DNA of 64,000 nt from positions 62,001 to 126,000 of the forward strand of contig NZ_SOCP01000015.1 of assembly GCF_004364325.1 (NCBI RefSeq), read 5' to 3'. Under the pieces are notes generated by a model. It was not told the DNA's origin and searched no databases. It saw only the letters and a list, made by a program, of their open reading frames with translations. The stretch comes from Actinophytocola oryzae. Its GTDB lineage: Bacteria > Actinomycetota > Actinomycetes > Mycobacteriales > Pseudonocardiaceae. Shown piece after piece: positions 52,171-60,067 of this stretch (within the stretch, counting starts at the first letter, position 1; the number at the start of each line of letters is the position of its first letter). The position numbers were made by a program, and so were the translations under genes.

Positions 52171-53087
52171 GCAGGGTCCGGCCCGCGCGGCTGCGGGTGG
52201 GGAGCAAGGTCGCGCTGGTCTCGCCGGCGGGCCCGGTGGCCGAGCCGATGCTGCGGCGTGGCGTCGGGATCCTGGAGAGCTGGGGGCTGGTCGTCGAGGT
52301 CGGCGAGCACGTCCTCGACCGCCACCCCACGCTGCCGTACCTGGCGGGGCTCGACACCCACCGTGCCGCCGACCTGCAGAAGGCGTGGTGCGACCCGACG
52401 GTGGACGCCGTCGTCTGCGTGCGGGGCGGCTACGGCACGATGCGGATGGTCGACCTGCTCGACTGGGACGCCATGGCGGAGGCGGGCCCGAAGGTCTTCG
52501 CCGGGTCGAGCGACATCACCACGCTCCACGAGGAGATCGGGTCGCGGCTGAACCAGGTGACGCTGTTCTCGCCGCTGGTCGGCGGTGAGCTGTCGTTCGA
52601 CGTCGGCGGGCAGAAACACTTCCGGCAGACGCTGTTCGAACCGGAGTCGGAGCTGATGCTGACCGGGCCGTCGGCGACGTCGATGGGTGACGGGGTGGCG
52701 ACCGGCATGCTGGTGGGCGGGAACCTGTCGCTGCTGGCGTCGGGTGTCGGCGCGCCCGACGCGTTCGTCCCGCCGGACGGGTCGCTCGTACTGCTGGAGG
52801 ACGTCACCGAGGACCCGTACCGGATCGACCGCATGGTCACGCAGCTGCTGCGGTCGGGCTGGTTCACCGGCGCCGCGGGCATCGTGCTGGGGTCGTGGAC
52901 GGGCTGCGGTCCGCCGGACGCGGTGCGCGACGTGGTGACCGACCTGCTCGTGGGACTGGGCGTCCCGATGGTGTGGGAGCTGGGGTTCGGGCACTGCCCC
53001 GACCAGCTGACCATGCCGCTGGGCGCGGAGGCCACCCTGGACGCGGACCAGGCCACGATCACGCTGGCAGAACCCGCGCTCAGCTGA
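52167..53087 (+). CDS. S66-family LD-carboxypeptidase / MccF-like peptidase
   Basis: A 306-aa serine peptidase of the S66 family. VRGGYGTMRMVDLLD and the nucleophile Ser115 in FAGSSDITTLH are seen; the Glu and His of the triad lie in the C-terminal half (LEDVTEDPYRID; FGHCPDQLTMPLG). LD-carboxypeptidases trim murein tetrapeptides and MccF members cleave microcin C-like peptidyl-nucleotides. Pairing with an S9 peptidase (GTGA overlap) suggests peptide or antibiotic breakdown, not only murein recycling. Confidence 0.92.
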   Translation: MSRVRPARLRVGSKVALVSPAGPVAEPMLRRGVGILESWGLVVEVGEHVLDRHPTLPYLAGLDTHRAADLQKAWCDPTVDAVVCVRGGYGTMRMVDLLDWDAMAEAGPKVFAGSSDITTLHEEIGSRLNQVTLFSPLVGGELSFDVGGQKHFRQTLFEPESELMLTGPSATSMGDGVATGMLVGGNLSLLASGVGAPDAFVPPDGSLVLLEDVTEDPYRIDRMVTQLLRSGWFTGAAGIVLGSWTGCGPPDAVRDVVTDLLVGLGVPMVWELGFGHCPDQLTMPLGAEATLDADQATITLAEPALS

Positions 53088-53111
53088 ACCCGGGGCGCCT
53101 ACCATTCCCGG

Positions 53112-54374
53112 ATGGAGGAACTGGGGCGCAGGGCCGTACTGACCGCCGGGCTCGCCACGGCACTCGGGCTCGCCGCGTGCGACAGTCCGACACCCGTGGC
53201 CGAGCCGGCGTTCGACCCGCACGACTGGAACGCGGTGCGGGCGTTGTTCCCGCTCGACCCGAAGCTCGTGCACATGGCGGCGTTCGTGCTGGCCACCCAC
53301 CCGAAACCGGTGCAGGAGGCGATCGAGAGGCATCGTCGCGGGCTCGACCTCGACACCGACTGGTACCTGCACGCCAACGACGGCCCCCGCGAGGACGCCG
53401 TGCGTGCGGCAGCGGCGGCCTACCTCGGCGGCAGACCGGAGCAGGTGGCGCTCACCGACAGCACGACGATGGGCCTCGGCCTGCTGTACTCGGGGCTGCG
53501 GGTGCGCCCCGACCAGGACGTGGTCACCAGCACGCACGACTTCGTCGCCCATCACCGCGCGCTGGACGCCCTCTCCCACCGCACCGGCGCCCCGGTCCGC
53601 AAGATCGCCCTCTACGACGACCCCCGCGCCGCGACCGAGGCCGACGTCGTCACCCGGCTGAGGGCGGCGATCGCGCCGAACACACGGGTCGTCGGCGTGA
53701 CGTGGGTGCATTCCGGTACAGGTGTACGACTACCGGTCCCCGCCATCGCCGCCATGCTCGCGGAGGTCAACGCAGGCCGAGCACCGGACGACCGGGCGCT
53801 GCTGTGCGTCGACGGCGTGCACGGCTTCGGCGCGGTTGACCTCGACGTGGCGGGCCTGGGCTGCGACTTCCTGTCGACCGGCACCCACAAGTGGCTGTTC
53901 GGCCCGAGGGGCACCGGTCTGCTGTGGGGCCGGGCGTGGGACGCGCTCGCCCCGGTCATCCCGTCCTTCGAAGCGGACGACGCACCCGGCGGCATCGGCC
54001 GCACCCCGGGCGGTTACCACTCCTTCGAACACCGCTGGGCCGTCCTCGAGGCGTTCGAGCTGCACCGGGGTATCGGCCGCGACCGGATCGCGCAGCGGGT
54101 GGCAGTACAGGCGACCCGGCTCAAGGCGGGCCTGGCCACGGTCCCGTCCGTCCGGCTGGTCACACCGGACGACCCGGCGATGTCCGCGGGGATCGTGTGC
54201 TGCGAGGTCGACGGCGTGGACGCCGTCACGGCGAGGGGTGCGCTGCGGGAGGCCGGCGTGGTCGCGAGCGTGACCCCGTACGCGCAGCAGTACCTGCGGT
54301 TCGGGCCGAGCATCGTGACCACACCGGCGCAGGTGGACGAGGTCGTCGGCGCCGTGCGGGCACTCAGGCCGTAG
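53112..54374 (+). CDS. PLP-dependent aminotransferase class V protein with export signal
   Basis: A 420-aa class V aminotransferase-fold enzyme (isopenicillin N epimerase/cysteine desulfurase-like): PLP Lys260 in STGTHKWLFGP, with the preceding Asp in LCVDGVHGFG. Unusually the N-terminus reads GRRAVLTAGLATALGLAAC, a twin-arginine-like signal with a lipobox. This suggests a folded PLP lipoprotein exported by Tat. TACCAT at 53100-53105 is 6 nt before the ATG, so leaderless. It converges on the ArsR-SRPBCC gene, overlapping by 11 nt. Confidence 0.88.
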   Translation: MEELGRRAVLTAGLATALGLAACDSPTPVAEPAFDPHDWNAVRALFPLDPKLVHMAAFVLATHPKPVQEAIERHRRGLDLDTDWYLHANDGPREDAVRAAAAAYLGGRPEQVALTDSTTMGLGLLYSGLRVRPDQDVVTSTHDFVAHHRALDALSHRTGAPVRKIALYDDPRAATEADVVTRLRAAIAPNTRVVGVTWVHSGTGVRLPVPAIAAMLAEVNAGRAPDDRALLCVDGVHGFGAVDLDVAGLGCDFLSTGTHKWLFGPRGTGLLWGRAWDALAPVIPSFEADDAPGGIGRTPGGYHSFEHRWAVLEAFELHRGIGRDRIAQRVAVQATRLKAGLATVPSVRLVTPDDPAMSAGIVCCEVDGVDAVTARGALREAGVVASVTPYAQQYLRFGPSIVTTPAQVDEVVGAVRALRP

Positions 54375-55155
54375 GCAGCGCGGAACCCGTCTCCAGCAGG
54401 GACTTCAGGCTCGCCAGGATCGCGGGCCACCCGTCGCCGACGGCCGAGGTCACCGCGGGACCGCCCTCGTGCACGACGGTCAGCTTCACGACGGGGCCCT
54501 GCTGGTCGAGCTGGAAGGTGACCGTCGAGCGTGGTTCGGCACGCAGGTCCGCGACCCGGTCGGCGGGCAGCTTGGCGTTCGAGGCCCAGTCGTCGGTGAA
54601 GGTGTGCCACGTGTAGGCGAGCCGGGTGTAGGGATCGGACTCGACGACGACCTGCTCGGGGTCGGCTGTCGTGGCACCCCGCTCGTGCCAGGTCATGGGC
54701 GAGCCCTTGGCCCAGTCGGTGTCGAACTCGACGCCCCAGTACTGCCTGGTGAAGGCGGGGTCGGTGAGGGCCTGCCAGAGGCGTTCGGGGGTGGCGTTGA
54801 TGTAGGTGGTGTAGACGAACTCGGGCTTGCTCACGGGAGCCTCCAGGGCGGTTTTGAGGTCCGCGAGCGCGTGGACACGCGGACGGTCGTACTGGTTGAT
54901 CCAGCGCTCGGCGATGGCGTTGATCGGCTCCGCGTTGACGTAGTGCAGCTTTTCGCGGCCACGCCACACCGTGCTGACGAGGTTGGCGCCCTCGAGCACG
55001 GCGAGGTGCTTGCTGACCGACTGGCGCGCCATGTCCAGGCCCGCGCACAGCTCACGCAGCGTCTGACCGTTGCGGGCGTTGAGCCGGTCGAGCAGCGCAC
55101 GCCTGCTGGGGTCCGCCAACGCCCTGAACACCTCATCCATCGGAGCCCGTTCCAT
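54364..55155 (-). CDS. ArsR-type HTH fused to an SRPBCC (AHSA1-like) domain
   Basis: A 263-aa fusion. Residues about 8-95 are an ArsR winged helix (LADPSRRALLDRLNARNGQT, then MARQSVSKHLAVLEGANLV) and about 108-260 an AHSA1/START-like hydrophobic-ligand domain (YINATPERLWQALTDPAFTR). Usually these are two adjacent genes (ArsR then SRPBCC), so the fusion makes a one-protein sensor-regulator. ATG 55155 or 55140 are possible starts. A perfect 15-bp palindrome lies 16 nt upstream. Confidence 0.88.
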   Translation of the reverse strand: MERAPMDEVFRALADPSRRALLDRLNARNGQTLRELCAGLDMARQSVSKHLAVLEGANLVSTVWRGREKLHYVNAEPINAIAERWINQYDRPRVHALADLKTALEAPVSKPEFVYTTYINATPERLWQALTDPAFTRQYWGVEFDTDWAKGSPMTWHERGATTADPEQVVVESDPYTRLAYTWHTFTDDWASNAKLPADRVADLRAEPRSTVTFQLDQQGPVVKLTVVHEGGPAVTSAVGDGWPAILASLKSLLETGSALPTA

Positions 55156-55170
55156 ATGCAGCCATCTGGG

Positions 55171-55185
55171 TGCCTAATTTAGGCA
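55171..55185. promoter_or_regulatory. Perfect 15-bp palindrome upstream of the ArsR-SRPBCC gene
   Basis: TGCCTAA (55171-55177) and TTAGGCA (55179-55185) are perfect mirror arms around one T. It lies in the short A+T-rich segment ahead of the gene where the promoter must be. Size and position fit autorepression by an ArsR-type dimer. Confidence 0.65.
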
Positions 55186-55235
55186 GCCGCGAGGGTGCAT
55201 GTCAAGGTGCGGCCACAGCCCACGCCTCCGGCGCG

Positions 55236-56705
55236 CTACACGCTTGCTGTCCTGACCGGGCGCACCAGTGCGTAGCCCGCCAACGCGGACAGGGCCACGG
55301 CCACGAACATCAGGGGCCACTCGTACAGCAGCTGCTCCCCCGCCGCCGAGTACGGGGCCACCATGAACACCGAGCCCCCGGCCGCCACCGCCAGCCAGCG
55401 CCGCCCCCACGGCAACGCGGCACCCAACGCCAGCCCCCACGTCAGGTACCACGGCAGCATCGTCGGCGACAGGACCGCCACCAGCAGCAACGCGACAGCC
55501 GCCCGACGCACCGCGTCCGGGCCACCGTCACGCGCCGACCACCACTGGCGCACCACCAGCACCACCAGCACGACCTCACCGAGAATCCGCGTCACGGTGA
55601 CGAACGGATCGCGCGACGAGTCCACGAAGATGCCCACCAGCCCGTGGATCACCTCACCGAGCGCGGTCGGCGGCGACAGCCAGTTCACCAGCCGCGACGA
55701 CGCGTTCAGCATCGACAGCCACCCGAGATCCACCCCGGCCGCGAGCGTCAGCACGGCGAACACCACCACGAACACACCCAGCGCGCACGCCCCGGCGCGC
55801 ACGAAGTTGCGCCACCTCGTCGACGGCAGCCGCGCCGCCCACACCCACACCAGGAACGGCAGCGCGACCGCCGAGCTGGCCTTGACCGCCACGCCGACCG
55901 TCACCACCGCGATGCCGAGCGCGTGCTTGCCGTCCAGCACCAGCACAGTCCCCGCGGCCAGCAGACCGATCATCATGAGATCGTTGTGCGGCCCCCCGAC
56001 CAGGTGCACGATCGTGATCGGCCCCGCCAGCAGCAGCCACGCGGCCACGGGAAGCCGCCCGCCCAGGTGCCGCACCAGCCCCGGCAGCGCACACACGAGC
56101 AGCCCCAAACCGACCAGCTGCAGGAGCCTGGTCACCACGATGCCCGCGTAGGCGTTCGAGCCCACCAGCCACACGGTTGCCTTGGCCAGCAGGATGAACA
56201 GCGGCCCGTACGGCGCTGGGGTGTCCTGCCAGAACGGGTGCACGTTGTTGACGAACTCCGTCCACATGCCCAGAACCGTGGGCGGCGCGGTGAACGGGTC
56301 GTACCCGTCGAGCGCGACCGCGCCCTGTGCGAGGTAGGAGAACACGTCCCGGGTGAACATCGCGGGCGCGAACAGCATCGGCACGGTCCAGCACGCGGCG
56401 GCGACCAGTACCGGCCGGGTACGGACACGGTCGGCGATCACCAGCCGTCCCAACCAGATCCACGCCGCCGCCATGAGCGCGTAGCCCGTGTAGACCGCGA
56501 CCTCGGCGAGCATCCGACCGTGCCCGTAGTTCACCCAGTCGAGTGGTCCACTCAGGAACGGGTGCCGGAGCGAGCCCGCCCCGGCACCGAGACCACCGGC
56601 CAGCAGCAGGACGCTGCCCGCCGTGCCGAGGATGATCGTGGGCCGGGGGTTCGCCTGCGCGTCGGGAAGGGGTTTCGGGGCGGTCTGCGCCGTGTCAGCG
56701 CTCAA
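55236..56705 (-). CDS. MptB-like polyprenol-phosphomannose-dependent mannosyltransferase, second copy
   Basis: A 489-aa integral membrane GT-C glycosyltransferase with about 12-13 helices. MptB-family segments include AMFTRDVFSYLAQGAVALDG (the acidic first-loop motif), FWQDTPAPYGPLFILLAK, HLVGGPHNDLMMIGLL and LSPTMLPWYLTWGLAL. Relatives add alpha-1,6-mannose from polyprenyl-phosphate mannose to lipomannan-type glycolipids outside the membrane. The ATG at 56705 overlaps the upstream paralogue by 11 nt. Confidence 0.88.
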   Translation of the reverse strand: MSADTAQTAPKPLPDAQANPRPTIILGTAGSVLLLAGGLGAGAGSLRHPFLSGPLDWVNYGHGRMLAEVAVYTGYALMAAAWIWLGRLVIADRVRTRPVLVAAACWTVPMLFAPAMFTRDVFSYLAQGAVALDGYDPFTAPPTVLGMWTEFVNNVHPFWQDTPAPYGPLFILLAKATVWLVGSNAYAGIVVTRLLQLVGLGLLVCALPGLVRHLGGRLPVAAWLLLAGPITIVHLVGGPHNDLMMIGLLAAGTVLVLDGKHALGIAVVTVGVAVKASSAVALPFLVWVWAARLPSTRWRNFVRAGACALGVFVVVFAVLTLAAGVDLGWLSMLNASSRLVNWLSPPTALGEVIHGLVGIFVDSSRDPFVTVTRILGEVVLVVLVVRQWWSARDGGPDAVRRAAVALLLVAVLSPTMLPWYLTWGLALGAALPWGRRWLAVAAGGSVFMVAPYSAAGEQLLYEWPLMFVAVALSALAGYALVRPVRTASV

Positions 56706-58254
56706 CGCTCGGCCCGCCCGGCAGGAGCGGCTCGTGGTGCGGGAACAGGTTCAGCGGGTCACGGCGCAGCAGGGACAGACCCGCCAGGATCGACACACCC
56801 GCCGCGATCGCCATGAACAGCCAGTCGTACAGCAGGTCGTCGCCCGCCGGGGTGTAGGTGAGGACCAGGAACACGGCGAAGGTGACGAGCACGGCGAGCT
56901 GGCGGCGTTCCCAGCGCAACGCGGCGGCGATCACGAACCCCCACGCGAGGTACCACGGAAGGGTGGCTGGCGAGAGCACGGCGAACGCGAAGAGTGCGAT
57001 CGCGGCTCGGCGGATGGCGTCCGGGCCGCCGTCGCGGGCGAGCCACCACTGGCGCACGAGGATCCACAGCATGAGGGCGCCGCCGATGATCCGCACCGCG
57101 GTCACGAACCACACCTTCGGCAGGTCGGCGAAGATGCCGACGAGGCCGTGCAGGATCTCGCCGGCGCCGGTCGGGATGGAGAGCCAGTTCACGATGGCCG
57201 TCGGCGCGTCGAGCGCGGAGATCCAGCCCAGGTTGACCCCGGACACGACGGTGGCGGCGGCGAAGGTCACCACGAAGATGCCGACCGAACACGCACACGC
57301 CCTGGCGAAGTTCCGCCATCGTGTCGACTCGAGGTGACCGGCCCACACCCACACGAGGAACGGCAGGGCGACCGCAGCCGTGGCCTTCACCGCGACCGCG
57401 AGGGTCACCACGACCAGGCCGAGCACATGTCGTCTGTCGAGCACCATGACCGTGCCGACGGCCAGGAGCCCCACCATGAGGATGTCGTTGTGCGGCCCGC
57501 CGACCAGGTGCACGACCGTCATCGGCCCGGCGACGGCGAGCCACAGCGCGACGGGAAGCTTGCCGCCGAGGTGGCGCACCAGCCCCGGCATGGCCCACAC
57601 CATGAGCGCGACCCCGACGACGAGGCCGAGCTTCATCAGGATGACGCCACCGATCATGTTCGTGCCGGTGATCGAGATGACGCCCTTGGCGAGCAGGATG
57701 AACAGCGGCCCGTACGGGGCGGGGGTCGCCTGCCAGAACGAGTCGACGTTGTCGACGACGGGGTCGACGTCGAGGATGCCGGGGCCCACCGAGTACGGGT
57801 CGTAGCCGTGCAGCGGGAGCGTGCCGTACGCGATGTACAGGTAGGCGTCCCTGGAGAACACGGGCGGCGAGAACAGCATCGGAATGGTCCAGCACGCGGC
57901 GGCGATCAGCACGGGACGCGCGCCGACGCGACCGGCGAGCACGTGCCTGCCCAGCAGCACCCACGCCCAGACGACCAGCGCGAAGCCGGTGTAGAGGACG
58001 AGGGTGGCGAGGATGCGGCCGTGGCCGTACCGGATCCAGGAGAGGGGACCCCGCCCGATGAGGGGGTCCTCGGCGAGGATCGCGCCGGCGCCGAGCGCAC
58101 TCACGAGGATGAGCAGGCTGCCGATGGTGCCCAGCGTGACAGTGCGCGTCGGGAACGCGGGCGCGCGGCGCCGCGGCGTGGCGGGCGCGGATGTCGCGTT
58201 GTCTACGGTGCTCACTGCGGGGGGCACCCCGTGGGCGTCGGTGGTCGTGGTCAT
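56695..58254 (-). CDS. MptB-like polyprenol-phosphomannose-dependent mannosyltransferase, first copy
   Basis: A 519-aa paralogue of the following gene with the same order of motifs (PPVFSRDAYLYIAYGTLPLH, FWQATPAPYGPLFILLAK, HLVGGPHNDILMVGLL, LSPATLPWYLAWG) and a longer cytoplasmic N-terminus of about 35 residues. The two overlap and must arise from tandem duplication. They may form a heterodimer or elongate different parts of the same mannan. No other mannan gene is nearby. Confidence 0.88.
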   Translation of the reverse strand: MTTTTDAHGVPPAVSTVDNATSAPATPRRRAPAFPTRTVTLGTIGSLLILVSALGAGAILAEDPLIGRGPLSWIRYGHGRILATLVLYTGFALVVWAWVLLGRHVLAGRVGARPVLIAAACWTIPMLFSPPVFSRDAYLYIAYGTLPLHGYDPYSVGPGILDVDPVVDNVDSFWQATPAPYGPLFILLAKGVISITGTNMIGGVILMKLGLVVGVALMVWAMPGLVRHLGGKLPVALWLAVAGPMTVVHLVGGPHNDILMVGLLAVGTVMVLDRRHVLGLVVVTLAVAVKATAAVALPFLVWVWAGHLESTRWRNFARACACSVGIFVVTFAAATVVSGVNLGWISALDAPTAIVNWLSIPTGAGEILHGLVGIFADLPKVWFVTAVRIIGGALMLWILVRQWWLARDGGPDAIRRAAIALFAFAVLSPATLPWYLAWGFVIAAALRWERRQLAVLVTFAVFLVLTYTPAGDDLLYDWLFMAIAAGVSILAGLSLLRRDPLNLFPHHEPLLPGGPSVER

Positions 58255-58359
58255 GGCGGTCTGAGATTACACAGGCCGGTTGGTCCGTTCGTCGGAACCG
58301 TGGCCTTACGCCGCACCGGGCGTGCCGGGCGCGACACCGCAGGTAGCGGACCGGCCCCG

Positions 58360-58773
58360 TCAGACCGCGAACACCTGCGCGTCGTCGGCGAAGGCCTTGA
58401 ACTCCAACGCGTTCCCGGCCGGGTCGAGCAGGAACATCGTCCACTGTTCACCGGGCAGGCCCTCGAACCGGACATAGGGCTCGATGACGAACTCCGTGCC
58501 CGCGGCACGGAGGCGGTCGGCCAGTTCGTGGAAGTCCGGGACGGTCAGGACGAGGCCGAAGTGCGGGACCGGGACGTCGTGCCCGTCGACGGGGTTGTGC
58601 ACCCGCTCCCGGCGGCCAGGGGCGAGGTGGGTGACGAACTGGTGGCCGTGGAGGTTCCAGTCGGTCCAGGTGTCCGCGCTGCGGCCCTGGGCGAGGCCGA
58701 GGACCTCGCCGTAGAAGCGGCGGGCGGCGGCCAGGTCGTCGACCGGCACGGCAAGGTGGAATCTCGGCATCAT
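58360..58773 (-). CDS. VOC-family protein, divergent from GntR
   Basis: A 137-aa VOC protein (PRFHLAVPVDDLAAARRFYG; HFGLVLTVPDFHELADRL; MFLLDPAGNALEFKAF). His5 and Glu near 124 are likely metal ligands. The start, ATG 58773, lies inside the 28-bp palindrome shared with the GntR gene; a TAACAT element 6 nt upstream makes it leaderless. Its control by the divergent GntR regulator is very likely. Confidence 0.88.
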   Translation of the reverse strand: MMPRFHLAVPVDDLAAARRFYGEVLGLAQGRSADTWTDWNLHGHQFVTHLAPGRRERVHNPVDGHDVPVPHFGLVLTVPDFHELADRLRAAGTEFVIEPYVRFEGLPGEQWTMFLLDPAGNALEFKAFADDAQVFAV

Positions 58774-58798
58774 GTCCTGATGTTAACATTCGGACATG
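58771..58798. promoter_or_regulatory. 28-bp palindromic bidirectional leaderless promoter-operator
   Basis: Outer arms CATGTCC (58771-58777) and GGACATG (58792-58798) are perfect mirrors and include both start codons. The centre ATGTTAACAT (58780-58789) is itself a perfect palindrome containing two overlapping TAACAT -10 elements, one on each strand, each 6 nt from its ATG. The only asymmetric positions are 58778-58779 and 58790-58791. The whole intergenic region is 22 nt. The GntR/FCD protein encoded to the right probably binds it. Confidence 0.75.
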
Positions 58799-59482
58799 GG
58801 GAACTTCGGTGTCGCGCCCGCCCGTCGCCGAGGTCTGGCGGAGGAGGTCGCGGACCGCCTGCGCGACGCGATCTTCGCGGGGGTCTACGTCCCGGGTGCG
58901 CAGTTGCGGGAGGTGGAGCTGGCGGGGGTGCTGGAGGTCAGCCGGGGTCCTGTCAGGGAGGCGCTGCTGCGGCTCGAAAGCGAGGGGCTCGTCCACAGCG
59001 CGTGGCATCGGGGGACCACGGTGACGCCGTTGTCGCCCGAGGACGTCGCCGAGCTGGACAGTCTCCGTGGTGCGCTGGAGCGGCTGGCCGTCGAGCGGGT
59101 GATCTCCTGCGCGACGGACGAGGACCTCGTCGCCGTCGAGCAGGCCGCCGACCGGATGGCGCTGGCCGGGGACGAGCACGCGATGGTCCGTCATGACGTC
59201 GAGTTCCACGACGCCGTGTACGCGGCCGCCCGGCATGCCCGGCTGCGGGCGGCGTGGGAGGCGATCAGGTCGCAGGTGTACCTGTTCCTGCTGACGCGGA
59301 TCGGGGTCAGTGCCCAGGACTACCTGGCGCACGTGGCCGGCGAGCACCGCGACTTGGCAGCGGCCCTGCGCGCTCGTGACGCCGAGGCCGCGCAGGCGTT
59401 GTTCGCCACGCACCGGCGACACGCACTGGAGGTGTTGACCCGGCCGGATCAGATCCGGTCGGCGCCGTCGACGTCGCGGTAG
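58796..59482 (+). CDS. GntR-family regulator, FadR/FCD subfamily
   Basis: A 228-aa regulator: winged helix (about 10-75; LREVELAGVLEVSRGPVREA, then LLRLESEGLV) and an FCD ligand domain (about 85-220) with conserved metal-binding His and Asp (RHDVEFHDAVYAAA; AGEHRDLAAAL). FCD members bind carboxylates. ATG 58796 lies in the palindrome at 58771-58798; with a -10 6 nt upstream it is leaderless. It should repress the divergent VOC gene and itself. The 3' end overlaps the convergent DUF6461-like gene by 34 nt. Confidence 0.92.
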   Translation: MGNFGVAPARRRGLAEEVADRLRDAIFAGVYVPGAQLREVELAGVLEVSRGPVREALLRLESEGLVHSAWHRGTTVTPLSPEDVAELDSLRGALERLAVERVISCATDEDLVAVEQAADRMALAGDEHAMVRHDVEFHDAVYAAARHARLRAAWEAIRSQVYLFLLTRIGVSAQDYLAHVAGEHRDLAAALRARDAEAAQALFATHRRHALEVLTRPDQIRSAPSTSR

Positions 59483-60060
59483 AGCCAGTGCGGCTCGAGG
59501 ACCCGGTAGGTGGGATGGGGCTCATGGAGCCACCGCTCCTCGACCTCGACGCCGGTCTGCCGCTCGAGGTGGGCCATACAGACCTGCCAGGTCACCGCCG
59601 ACTCGACCTCGGGCCCGATGGCCCATGCCGGACGCCGGTCACCCCCACGCGGCCGCGGTTCGACGGGAAAGACCGACTCGAAGCTCGCGGTGACCACCCC
59701 GTCGACGGCCTGCGTCGTCATGCCTGCGGCGTGGATGTTCCAGCAGACGCTGAAGAACCACTCGCCGTCGGCGGAACACCGGCGTGCGATCTCCGGGAAT
59801 GACCCACTCCAACCGTTGTGTTCGAGAGTGACCGTGTACTCGTCGCGCGTCAGCACCTGCAGAAAGGGCTCCACGCGCCCGGGGTCGGGACCGCGAAGCC
59901 GATCCAGTTCGGTGAAGACCGCGGTACCCACGGCCACGGCGTCACCGCGACCGAAGATCTCGACCACCTCGTCGTGGTCCCGGCGACGCATTACCGAGAC
60001 AGTCCACCCCTCGATCGTGTTGACCCAGGCGTATTTGCCGACCAGAGCATCCAGTTCCAT
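59449..60060 (-). CDS. DUF6461-like protein, putative immunity partner of the NucA/NucB protein
   Basis: A 203-aa soluble acidic protein with a fold start YAWVNTIEGWTVSVMRRRDH and many Trp residues (SADGEWFFSVCWNIHAAGMT). It resembles DUF6461-type proteins seen beside secreted toxins; family match by memory only. It follows a NucA/NucB nuclease gene by 7 nt on the same strand, the normal order for effector then immunity. No signal peptide, so it would protect the cytosol. Confidence 0.65.
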   Translation of the reverse strand: MELDALVGKYAWVNTIEGWTVSVMRRRDHDEVVEIFGRGDAVAVGTAVFTELDRLRGPDPGRVEPFLQVLTRDEYTVTLEHNGWSGSFPEIARRCSADGEWFFSVCWNIHAAGMTTQAVDGVVTASFESVFPVEPRPRGGDRRPAWAIGPEVESAVTWQVCMAHLERQTGVEVEERWLHEPHPTYRVLEPHWLYRDVDGADRI

Positions 60061-60067
60061 CCGAGGC

